The translations under genes and the position numbers were made by a program. DNA of 5,474 bases from Ignavibacteriota bacterium (GTDB taxonomy: Bacteria; Bacteroidota; Kapaibacteriia; Palsa-1295), in NCBI GenBank assembly GCA_003151215.1, contig PLXB01000431.1:2917-8390 (forward strand), read 5' to 3'. Each line of letters begins with the position of its first letter. The stretch's first letter is position 1. The notes under the pieces were generated by a model. That model saw nothing but the letters and a program-made list of their open reading frames with translations, did not search any database and was not told the origin of the DNA. This document shows, in pieces, positions 1-5,474 of this stretch.

Positions 1-579
1 AAGGTTATTGATTCGACAACTTATTATACGAGAGATTCCGTTGCTCAAACGGGTATGACGTACTCGGGTAAAACGAATGTTACTCATATCGTTTCCATAG
101 CTCTTGCAAGCGGGATTCCGGCCGGAGATACATATCTCAATTTTGAATCAGACGGAGATATTTCTGTTTATACGGGGGGCTCGGGCGGATTTCAGGGTAT
201 TACTCTTCCGCCGTGGCAGACGTATCCGGTGCAATCCCACATAACTTCAGGAGCAAAAATTGCCGATACTTCTTTGACGAACACCGGATTTCCGTTGCCG
301 GTTCATGTGGTTGCCTATGATTCGCTCTTCTATGTCAATAGCGGTATATATTCAGTAGGGGGAAATAACATTCCGGTTTATAACGGAAAGCAAGTTTTCT
401 CTTATATTGTCTCTGCCCTGCTCATCAATTTAAACAGTAGTACAGTAGCACATCTGGCTTTCGCACCGTCGCTGGGCTATATTGTTTCGCAAATAGTGGA
501 TCCTACGATAAGCCCCACCTCTCTGTTCCCATCTCAGGGAGGCACTCAAACAACATTGACGGCATATATACTAAAGTAA
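1..579 (+). CDS. Partial unrecognised beta-rich protein (C-terminal 192 residues)
   Basis: The frame is open from the first base to a TAA at 577-579, so the true start probably lies left of the window. An in-frame ATG at 55 is a poor start: nothing after it resembles a signal peptide, and the 18 codons before it read like the same kind of protein (rich in Ser, Thr, Tyr, Asp). The visible part has no cysteine and no membrane segment. It consists of short alternating hydrophobic/polar stretches with Gly/Asn/Pro turns, which suggests an all-beta fold. Visible landmarks are YSGKTNV (residues 21-27 of the visible part), a Pro-Pro-Trp turn and FAPSLGYIV (154-162). It ends in TAYILK and has no T9SS sorting tail. 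I do not recognise the family. By inference from its neighbours it may be an exported or lipid-anchored periplasmic protein, but its N-terminus is unseen. Gene 2 starts 38 bases downstream with no clear terminator between, so co-transcription is possible. Confidence 0.8.
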   Translation, partial: KVIDSTTYYTRDSVAQTGMTYSGKTNVTHIVSIALASGIPAGDTYLNFESDGDISVYTGGSGGFQGITLPPWQTYPVQSHITSGAKIADTSLTNTGFPLPVHVVAYDSLFYVNSGIYSVGGNNIPVYNGKQVFSYIVSALLINLNSSTVAHLAFAPSLGYIVSQIVDPTISPTSLFPSQGGTQTTLTAYILK

Positions 580-617
580 TTTTTTTTATATAACGTTTAA
601 CTCTTTTACCAGTGCCT

Positions 618-2063
618 ATGAACATTTATAGAAGATTTCGCTATACATTTTTTTTGGCTTTCATCGCCATTCTTATATTCTGTTCCGATCTTTATGCCCA
701 GCCTGCGGGGGGGAAGTGGACCGCAATGCCGCTGCTTCCTGTGCTAAGCAAAGGGCACATGGTATTTGCCGATAGCTTAGTTGGTTATTACATCGGAGTT
801 GATACCGGTTACGTTACGAAAACCGGCGGACTTACATGGACAGCTATGACTTTTCCCCCGAATGCCCGACCTGCGCCTGATTTTCTTTTCGCGCCCGATC
901 ATAATACCATCATGTCCTTTCAGAAAAATACTCTCGATAGCAATGGAGTCCAATTTCCAGGAGTTATCATGAGTTCGGATATGGGAGCAACCTGGAGTCT
1001 TATATCGAACGAAGTCATTCCGCAGTTCACCGAGGCGCTTACGATGTGGACGGCAAAAGACGGTTTCCGTATCTGGCTGGACAGTAAAACACTAATGGAT
1101 ACTTGCGCTATTACGCATGACGGAGGAAAAACATTCGGTGATATTCGCGGCGATGCAACGCTTGAGAAATATATCAGTAAACTCAGTAACGGAAGCAATA
1201 ATGGTAACCTTTCTATTCAGTCCAATTGGAGCGACGCACTTCATGGAGTCATTGCTGTGGCGAGCAAAGATGCAGGTGCTTTCCCTATATTACTTACTTC
1301 CGATGGTGGTCATACTTGGACTGAACATTACATGAAGTATAATGGTGATTCAACTCTTAGGCTTTCCACTGCGTATCTTTACGGATCACAAAGCGTGTGG
1401 GTGACGCCATCCTCGACTCAGACTCCACCCCGTGAAGGTTATTTTTTGTATTATTCACCCGATTTCGGAGCAACCTGGAAAACGACAGATACTCTTAAAT
1501 CTCAATTCTTTATTAAGCTGGCCCCCGTTTCAGCAACAGCATCGTGGGCTGCGGTAGTTGGAGCTAATCGTAACATTGCATCAACTTCAAACCTTATTGA
1601 TTACAAAGATATTTCCGGTCCTTGGAATAATGTTTATACTGTGAGACCTGCTACTGGTTTTTATTCGCTCACAATTAAAGATATTCAGTTTATTGATTCG
1701 ACTCATGGTTGGGTATTAGCAATTTTTGTCGTTGGATTAGGTTCAACGGACGATCAATATGCACATATCTTTCGGTTCGCTACGACGGCGCCCGATGCCG
1801 TTTCTTCCGTTACAGAAAATACGCATCTTCGATGTGTTCCTAACCCTGCTTCCGAAAATGTCAGGATAGATGGATTATCAAACGGCGAAATTGTAAAGGA
1901 AGTGAAGTTGATCAACACTCTCGGCAAGCAATGCTCGTATCTGATGGGAAGTACCGGAACGGCAATTGAACTTGACGTTCGAGACCAGCCTAACGGATGT
2001 TACTTTCTGACTATTACTACTTCACTGCGAACGGAGAATATCCCGGTAATGGTGATGCATTAG
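618..2063 (+). CDS. Secreted Asp-box/BNR-like beta-propeller protein with T9SS type A sorting domain
   Basis: This is a 481-residue exported protein. Residues 1-27 form a Sec signal peptide (YRRFR basic region, hydrophobic core, LYA cut before Gln28). Asp-box motifs of the S/T-x-D-x-G-x-T-W type lie at about 67-74 (degenerate, TKTGGLTW), 119-126 (SSDMGATW), 166-173 (THDGGKTF), 227-234 (TSDGGHTW) and 280-287 (SPDFGATW), as in Ycf48-like/BNR propellers. No sialidase catalytic set is evident, so enzymatic activity is not claimed. Residues about 397-481 match the T9SS type A C-terminal domain: CVPNPASENVRI (406-417), KLINTLGKQ (430-438), then DVRDQPNGCYFLTI. In known systems this tail directs passage through the T9SS and is usually cleaved, leaving the protein surface-attached or released. 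ATG 618 is preferred over an in-frame GTG at 612; neither has a Shine-Dalgarno sequence. Its ligand or role is unknown. Confidence 0.9.
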   Translation: MNIYRRFRYTFFLAFIAILIFCSDLYAQPAGGKWTAMPLLPVLSKGHMVFADSLVGYYIGVDTGYVTKTGGLTWTAMTFPPNARPAPDFLFAPDHNTIMSFQKNTLDSNGVQFPGVIMSSDMGATWSLISNEVIPQFTEALTMWTAKDGFRIWLDSKTLMDTCAITHDGGKTFGDIRGDATLEKYISKLSNGSNNGNLSIQSNWSDALHGVIAVASKDAGAFPILLTSDGGHTWTEHYMKYNGDSTLRLSTAYLYGSQSVWVTPSSTQTPPREGYFLYYSPDFGATWKTTDTLKSQFFIKLAPVSATASWAAVVGANRNIASTSNLIDYKDISGPWNNVYTVRPATGFYSLTIKDIQFIDSTHGWVLAIFVVGLGSTDDQYAHIFRFATTAPDAVSSVTENTHLRCVPNPASENVRIDGLSNGEIVKEVKLINTLGKQCSYLMGSTGTAIELDVRDQPNGCYFLTITTSLRTENIPVMVMH

Positions 2064-2125
2064 CCTGAACGCTTTTTCTCTGTAAACGTTTATTTAGCTG
2101 ACTTATCGGAGGAACGGGAATTTTT

Positions 2126-2141
2126 TTTGTAACTTTGTAAC
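2126..2141 (+). repeat. Perfect tandem 8-mer TTTGTAAC x2 in the upstream region of the PD40-OmpA gene
   Basis: Two adjacent perfect copies of TTTGTAAC occupy 2126-2133 and 2134-2141. They directly follow a run of eight T (2121-2128, overlapping the first copy) and overlap the putative -7 box. With two copies this could be chance in AT-rich DNA, a duplicated regulator half-site, or a slippage product. Confidence 0.6.
2130..2137 (+). promoter_or_regulatory. Candidate Bacteroidetes-type -7 promoter element (TAACTTTG)
   Basis: TAACTTTG fits the TAnnTTTG -7 consensus of the Bacteroidetes primary sigma factor exactly. It lies in the 145-base gap between genes 2 and 3, with the start codon at 2209, implying a leader of roughly 65 bases. 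No good TTTG -33 element is present at the usual 19-21 base spacing, so support rests on the -7 box and its position. It would drive the PD40-OmpA/beta-barrel pair. The rest of the gap (2064-2208) holds the perfect palindrome TAAACGTTTA (2083-2092) and a T8 run, but no convincing terminator for gene 2. Confidence 0.4.
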
Positions 2142-2208
2142 GAATGTTTTCCCATTCAGCTTCAAATTTAACGGATTTTTTCGAACATTGTCTCAGTCGG
2201 TATCTATA

Positions 2209-4014
2209 ATGACGACACGACGGATACGTTTTATCGCGCTCACAATATCGGTATTCATCATTACGTATGCGGCGTCGGGTTATGCGCAACGCGATACGTC
2301 GTCAGGGCGAGTCCTTGCCCGGGGACTTTCGGATACTCATGCCGAAAACCTCAGAAATCTTAATTCTTCTGCTGATGATGCCACTCCTATCATTACCGGT
2401 GACGAGGGAACGATGTATTTCACCAGTTACCGCAACGGCGGCAAGCAAGTGATTTACCGCTCGAAACGGAAATCGCTGACGGAATGGGGCGATCCGGAAA
2501 TTTTTCTCGAAATGCCCGGCAAAGGCTCGGTCAGTGCGATCTCTGTTACTGCTGATGGAAGAACCTGTGTGCTGCAGGGATGTAATCTCGATGACGGTAT
2601 TTTCAAATCCTGTGATATTTATCAAGCCGAAATCGACGGAGGGGAATTGAAAAATATGCGTCCTCTGAGCAAGGAGATCAACTCCGAATGGTGGGACGGC
2701 CAGCCATCGATCTCGGGAGACGGTCAGCTTCTGTTTTTTTCCAGCGACAGGAAACACGGGCATGGCGGATCAGATATTTATATGTGCGCCAGAAGCGGCT
2801 CGGGCGAATGGGGTGCTCCGGTTGATCTGAGTTTTAATACCGGCGGCGACGAAGTTTCTCCGCATATTGCTTCCGATAATCAAACGCTGTATTTTGCAGC
2901 CAACGATCTTCCCGGCGGACTCGGAGGATATGATATTTATGTGACGTACCGAAAAGGAGAAAACGAATGGTCGCAGCCAAAAAATCTCGGACCCTCGGTC
3001 AATACAAAATCCGATGAAATGTTTTTCTCCATTCCACCATCCGAGGACGCTGTTTATCTTGCCAGCAACCGCCCCGGAGGAATAGGCGGGTTCGATCTGT
3101 ACCGCATCGTGCCGAATGCCGTTGCGCCGAAACCGAAATTTCTTCCGTTTCGCGGCAGGGTGATAGATATTGAAACGAACCAGCCCGTACGAACGGAGCC
3201 GGATACGAAACTCACAGTATCATCAACAAATGAGAGTTTGAATAATACCGGTTCACAGCGCAACTACGGAGCGATGGCGCCCATAGGAAAAATGATCCGT
3301 ATCAGCGCCGGAGCCAATGGTTATGTTAATGGTTCTATTGAATCGCAGGCTCCGCCTAATTTCGATTCGGCAGGTTTTTCCGAAGACATCAAACTTGTTC
3401 CGGCGAAGGTGAAGATCACCGGACATGTGACAAATGTTTTTACCAATAAGCCGCTTGCCGTAAAAGTCGTACTTGATGACGGAACAACTCCTGTCTCGGT
3501 AATGACCGATGATAATACTGCAGCTTTCAGCTTTGACGCAAGGCCGTTCAGTACCTATAAAATATCGGTCGATCTGAAAGATTACGAACCGTATGAATCG
3601 CCGGTAGAAATTCCACTGAAGCGTGAGGCGCTGATCACCGTCCAAAAAGAGATACGTCTGACGCCATCGGGTATTCCTCCGGTAATGGTGAATTTCGATT
3701 ATAATAAGTTCGATCTCAAAGAAAAAGAACCGCAGAAAATGTCGCACTTCATTCAGCAAGTTAAGGAAAATCCAAATGTGCGCATCGAGATTCAGGGACA
3801 TACCGATGAACATGGTACCGATGAATATAACCTGAAGCTTTCTGAACGTCGTGCGAATACAGTAGTGGATTACTTACTTGCGCAGGGAGTAGCCCGCGAT
3901 CAGGTTGCGATCGTCAAAGGTTTTGGGAAGTCCGCGCCGCTGGTAAAAGGCAGCACTCCTGAAGCCGATGCGCAGAACCGCCGTGTGGAAGTTCGTATTA
4001 TGGCTAAGCAGTAA
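2209..4014 (+). CDS. PD40 propeller - tandem CRD - OmpA envelope protein (PorE-like, no TPR)
   Basis: This is a 601-residue periplasmic protein that probably links the outer membrane to peptidoglycan. ATG 2209 puts the basic TTRRIR segment directly before the hydrophobic core; an in-frame TTG at 2188 would only add seven residues. The signal peptide is about 1-26 (GYA cut before Gln27), with no lipobox cysteine. Five WD40-like PD40 blades follow at about 57-85, 107-142 (degenerate), 165-195, 215-248 and 269-300. Typical forms are GGSDIY, GGYDIY and GGFDLY, with SSDR and ASNRPGG turns. Two similar CRD-like beta-sandwiches lie at 314-398 and 403-486. Residues 494-601 are an OmpA C-terminal domain: GHTDEHGTDEYN, then LSERRA, with Asp533 and Arg548 at the spacing of the diaminopimelate-binding pair of OmpA. 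The order PD40-CRD-OmpA matches T9SS PorE, but PorE is a lipoprotein with N-terminal TPRs and one CRD. Equating the two is inference; a general PD40-OmpA scaffold is the alternative. The barrel gene follows after 28 bases. Confidence 0.92.
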   Translation: MTTRRIRFIALTISVFIITYAASGYAQRDTSSGRVLARGLSDTHAENLRNLNSSADDATPIITGDEGTMYFTSYRNGGKQVIYRSKRKSLTEWGDPEIFLEMPGKGSVSAISVTADGRTCVLQGCNLDDGIFKSCDIYQAEIDGGELKNMRPLSKEINSEWWDGQPSISGDGQLLFFSSDRKHGHGGSDIYMCARSGSGEWGAPVDLSFNTGGDEVSPHIASDNQTLYFAANDLPGGLGGYDIYVTYRKGENEWSQPKNLGPSVNTKSDEMFFSIPPSEDAVYLASNRPGGIGGFDLYRIVPNAVAPKPKFLPFRGRVIDIETNQPVRTEPDTKLTVSSTNESLNNTGSQRNYGAMAPIGKMIRISAGANGYVNGSIESQAPPNFDSAGFSEDIKLVPAKVKITGHVTNVFTNKPLAVKVVLDDGTTPVSVMTDDNTAAFSFDARPFSTYKISVDLKDYEPYESPVEIPLKREALITVQKEIRLTPSGIPPVMVNFDYNKFDLKEKEPQKMSHFIQQVKENPNVRIEIQGHTDEHGTDEYNLKLSERRANTVVDYLLAQGVARDQVAIVKGFGKSAPLVKGSTPEADAQNRRVEVRIMAKQ

Positions 4015-4042
4015 CATCAGTAGAGCAGAGAAATAGAGAGTT

Positions 4043-4867
4043 ATGAAAAAAAAATATCATATTGCGGGGTTTGCTCTTTTACTGCTGATATCTGCAGTGC
4101 CTCTTCGGGCGCAGATATTAAGCCGCGGCGATCTTTTCGGTCCCGGCGCTCCGCCGCCGATGATCGGCATCGAACTTGGAGTGGGGCAGCATACACAGAA
4201 CGGCACTTTTCAGGCGATCTGCAAGTGCGAATTCGATAACGGATCCGGTACGGGATTTCTTGCCGGTTTGCTGTTCGAACTTCCTATTAATTATGAGTGG
4301 ACAGTCGGCCTGGGAGTAAAATTAGATTTCAAGACATACAATTCTTCCACGTTGGTTCAGGATACGGCAACGATAACGTATAACAACAGCAATAATATAT
4401 TCGACACCACATTAGTATTGCAGCGCAATGGAAGCGTGAAAGAGACCTTTCTCGTGCTTGCGCCCTTTATCCGCTATGAACTTGCCCGTAACGGACCTTT
4501 CGTGCAGATAGGCCCCGGAATTGACTTTTTGCTTTCGAGCAATTTTACGCATACGCGAGTACTCAATACCAGTTCGATCACGCTTCCCGACGGAACGGTG
4601 ATCAACGATCTACGTTTCAATAACGGAACGCGTGAGGAACAGCTTGAGAGCGGCAAGATCATCAATGCAGCGGCTACCCGTATTTCCGCGCTTGCCACAG
4701 CCGGATGGAATATCACCGTCGGTGATAATGCCGTCATTGCACCGATGATCACTTTCGATTTTCCGTTTACGGAAGTACGGCCAAACTCTGTCGGTTCCAG
4801 CGGTGCTAATAATTGGAAGATCACATCCCTGTATTTTTCCGCAGGGTTGAAATATAAACTTGAGTAA
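4043..4867 (+). CDS. Outer-membrane beta-barrel protein, likely partner of the PD40-OmpA protein
   Basis: This 274-residue protein has a clear Sec signal peptide (MKKKYHIAGF, hydrophobic core, LRA cut before Gln24). The mature part shows amphipathic strands typical of small Bacteroidetes barrels of the OMP_b-brl/PorT-like kind, at about 41-48, 69-81, 84-97, 132-146, 151-164, 209-225, 229-243 and 259-273. Hydrophilic Asn/Thr/Ser-rich stretches at about 98-131 and 171-207 look like long surface loops. It ends in SAGLKYKLE, a plausible closing strand, though without a terminal aromatic residue. It lacks the Asn-Pro-Ala-Tyr-rich N-terminus typical of PorP/SprF, so I do not assign it to that T9SS family. 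Two cysteines sit in a CKC motif (60-62), which is unusual for a barrel. The start is 28 bases after the PD40-OmpA stop, with purine-rich AGAGAG just upstream (4035-4040), so the two genes are probably one operon. The transported substrate, if any, is unknown. Confidence 0.85.
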   Translation: MKKKYHIAGFALLLLISAVPLRAQILSRGDLFGPGAPPPMIGIELGVGQHTQNGTFQAICKCEFDNGSGTGFLAGLLFELPINYEWTVGLGVKLDFKTYNSSTLVQDTATITYNNSNNIFDTTLVLQRNGSVKETFLVLAPFIRYELARNGPFVQIGPGIDFLLSSNFTHTRVLNTSSITLPDGTVINDLRFNNGTREEQLESGKIINAAATRISALATAGWNITVGDNAVIAPMITFDFPFTEVRPNSVGSSGANNWKITSLYFSAGLKYKLE

Positions 4868-4883
4868 TGTAACAAGTCCTTTT

Positions 4884-4907
4884 TTAAGCTTTTAAATGTA
4901 AGCTTAA
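4884..4907 (+). terminator. Weak AT-rich hairpin after the beta-barrel gene
   Basis: TTAAGCTT (4884-4891) pairs with AAGCTTAA (4900-4907) around an 8-base loop, starting 17 bases after the stop codon. The stem is AT-rich and the T run lies before rather than after it, so it is not a classic intrinsic terminator. It may aid 3'-end formation or be chance. Nothing else is evident in 4908-5016 apart from the weak promoter candidate. Confidence 0.25.
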
Positions 4908-4942
4908 CTCTGGTTCTTGCTTTTGCGGCACATTATACCTTT

Positions 4943-4971
4943 TTTGAGGGTTTAATTAACACTAGTTTTTG
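4943..4971 (+). promoter_or_regulatory. Weak candidate promoter upstream of the 3'-truncated secreted protein gene
   Basis: TTTG (4943-4946) is followed 16 bases later by TAGTTTTTG (4963-4971), which resembles the Bacteroidetes TTTG/TAnnTTTG pair. The -7 box carries one extra T and the spacing is shorter than the usual 19-21. It lies 45 bases before the ATG at 5017. Both deviations make this tentative. Confidence 0.2.
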
Positions 4972-5016
4972 TGTCGGTTTTGTCAGGATTTAACATTCAA
5001 TAGCCAACGACGTAGT

Positions 5017-5474
5017 ATGATGAACGGCTCGCATCTTATCCGGAAGAGAACTGCTGGACTTGCCCGGATAATGCATACACTGTTTTTGATCAGCGCATTT
5101 TTTATTACTTCCAACCTGCGGTCTCAAAATCTCACCACTTCGAACCAATTTATTTGGGCGGATGTCGATCAGCAAACGGGACTTGTTACCGTGTTCTTAC
5201 CGATCGGGAGACCTGTTTTCGATAGAGAGCTATCCTTTTACGATCATAGTTACTTTACCTGTGAGATCGGTTCTACGTATTATACGAACAATGAGGCTCG
5301 GGGCACCTTTCCTGCCGGCGTTCAATTCCTCAATGACGGAATAATGCTGCTGGCAAAAGGGACCAATGGCGCACCGGATACAGTCCGGACGACATGGCTT
5401 AATAAGAACGGCGTCGATATTATTCAGGATATTTATCCTGTGGCATTTACGAAGAGCGGACAGATCGTCTATAA
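5017..5474 (+). CDS. 5' part of a secreted protein, unrecognised family, runs off the right edge
   Basis: From ATG 5017 the frame stays open for 152 codons to the window end with no stop, so the C-terminus is missing. The first residues (MMNGSHLIRKRTAGLARIM) give a basic N-region. A hydrophobic core follows (about 21-32), then NLRS before Gln37, which is a plausible Sec signal peptide cut at 36/37. ATG 5020 is an equal alternative start. The ATG at 5071 would remove the basic residues and is less likely. The mature part is beta-rich with Gly/Asn/Asp turns, including GSTYYTNNEARGTFPAG and VDIIQDIYPVAF. Its later residues, ending KSGQIVY at the edge, resemble ordinary secreted-protein beta-sandwich sequence, but I cannot name a domain. 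The 149-base gap before it suggests its own promoter. By context it may be a larger T9SS-exported surface protein, which cannot be tested without the missing C-terminus. Confidence 0.8.
   Translation, partial: MMNGSHLIRKRTAGLARIMHTLFLISAFFITSNLRSQNLTTSNQFIWADVDQQTGLVTVFLPIGRPVFDRELSFYDHSYFTCEIGSTYYTNNEARGTFPAGVQFLNDGIMLLAKGTNGAPDTVRTTWLNKNGVDIIQDIYPVAFTKSGQIVY

Noticed and set aside
580..587. Run of eight T right after the stop of gene 1 as an intrinsic terminator
   Set aside because: No stable hairpin precedes it; the bases before the stop are AT-rich and do not pair convincingly.
618..2063. Sialidase activity for the Asp-box protein
   Set aside because: Asp-boxes alone occur in many non-enzymatic propellers. 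The arginine triad and other catalytic residues of sialidases are not evident.
591..2092. Similar AACGTT-centred motifs flanking gene 2 (TAACGTTTAA at 591-600 and TAAACGTTTA at 2083-2092)
   Set aside because: Only an 8-base core is shared, both lie in AT-rich gaps, and no insertion-sequence ends, target duplication or recombinase is present. It is probably chance.
2302..2763. Minus-strand open frame (153 codons) opposite the first PD40 blades
   Set aside because: It is antisense to clearly coding sequence, with no domain, no signal and no start context. It is a shadow of the true gene.
3253..3813. Long minus-strand open frame (186 codons) opposite the PD40-OmpA gene
   Set aside because: It lies entirely inside a well-supported coding region on the other strand, and its translation is rich in Arg/Ile/Phe/His with no recognisable domain. 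It is an antisense shadow.
1..5346. Apparent similarity between gene 1 (DSTTYYTRDS) and gene 5 (GSTYYTNNEA) as paralogues
   Set aside because: The match is a short Ser/Thr/Tyr-rich stretch with no agreement on either side, so it does not support homology.

Overview
The window looks like part of a chromosome from the Bacteroidota/Ignavibacteria/Kapabacteria side of the FCB group. Three things point there. One protein ends in a type IX secretion (T9SS) type A-like C-terminal sorting domain. All four visible signal peptides appear to be cut immediately before a glutamine, as is typical of Bacteroidetes. Starts lack convincing Shine-Dalgarno sequences, and one intergenic region carries a Bacteroidetes-type TAnnTTTG -7 box. 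The exact lineage cannot be fixed from the sequence alone.

Layout, all on the + strand: (1) 1-579, the 3' end of an unrecognised beta-rich protein whose start lies left of the window; (2) 618-2063, a secreted Asp-box (BNR-like) beta-propeller protein with a T9SS sorting tail; (3) 2209-4014, an envelope protein with five PD40 blades, two tandem carboxypeptidase-regulatory-like (CRD) domains and an OmpA peptidoglycan-binding domain; (4) 4043-4867, an outer-membrane beta-barrel protein only 28 bases downstream; (5) 5017-5474, the 5' end of a secreted protein that runs off the right edge. There is no gene-free stretch above 150 bases. No RNA gene, mobile element or CRISPR array was seen.

Genes 2 to 5 all carry export signals, so the window is an envelope/secretion locus. 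Genes 3 and 4 are the likely functional pair: a periplasmic peptidoglycan-anchored scaffold next to an outer-membrane barrel. The scaffold resembles the T9SS component PorE (PD40 propeller, CRD, OmpA domain). It differs in lacking a TPR region, lacking a lipobox cysteine and having two CRD-like domains instead of one. Together with the T9SS cargo-like gene 2 next door, this suggests, but does not prove, a lineage-specific envelope-anchoring or T9SS accessory module.
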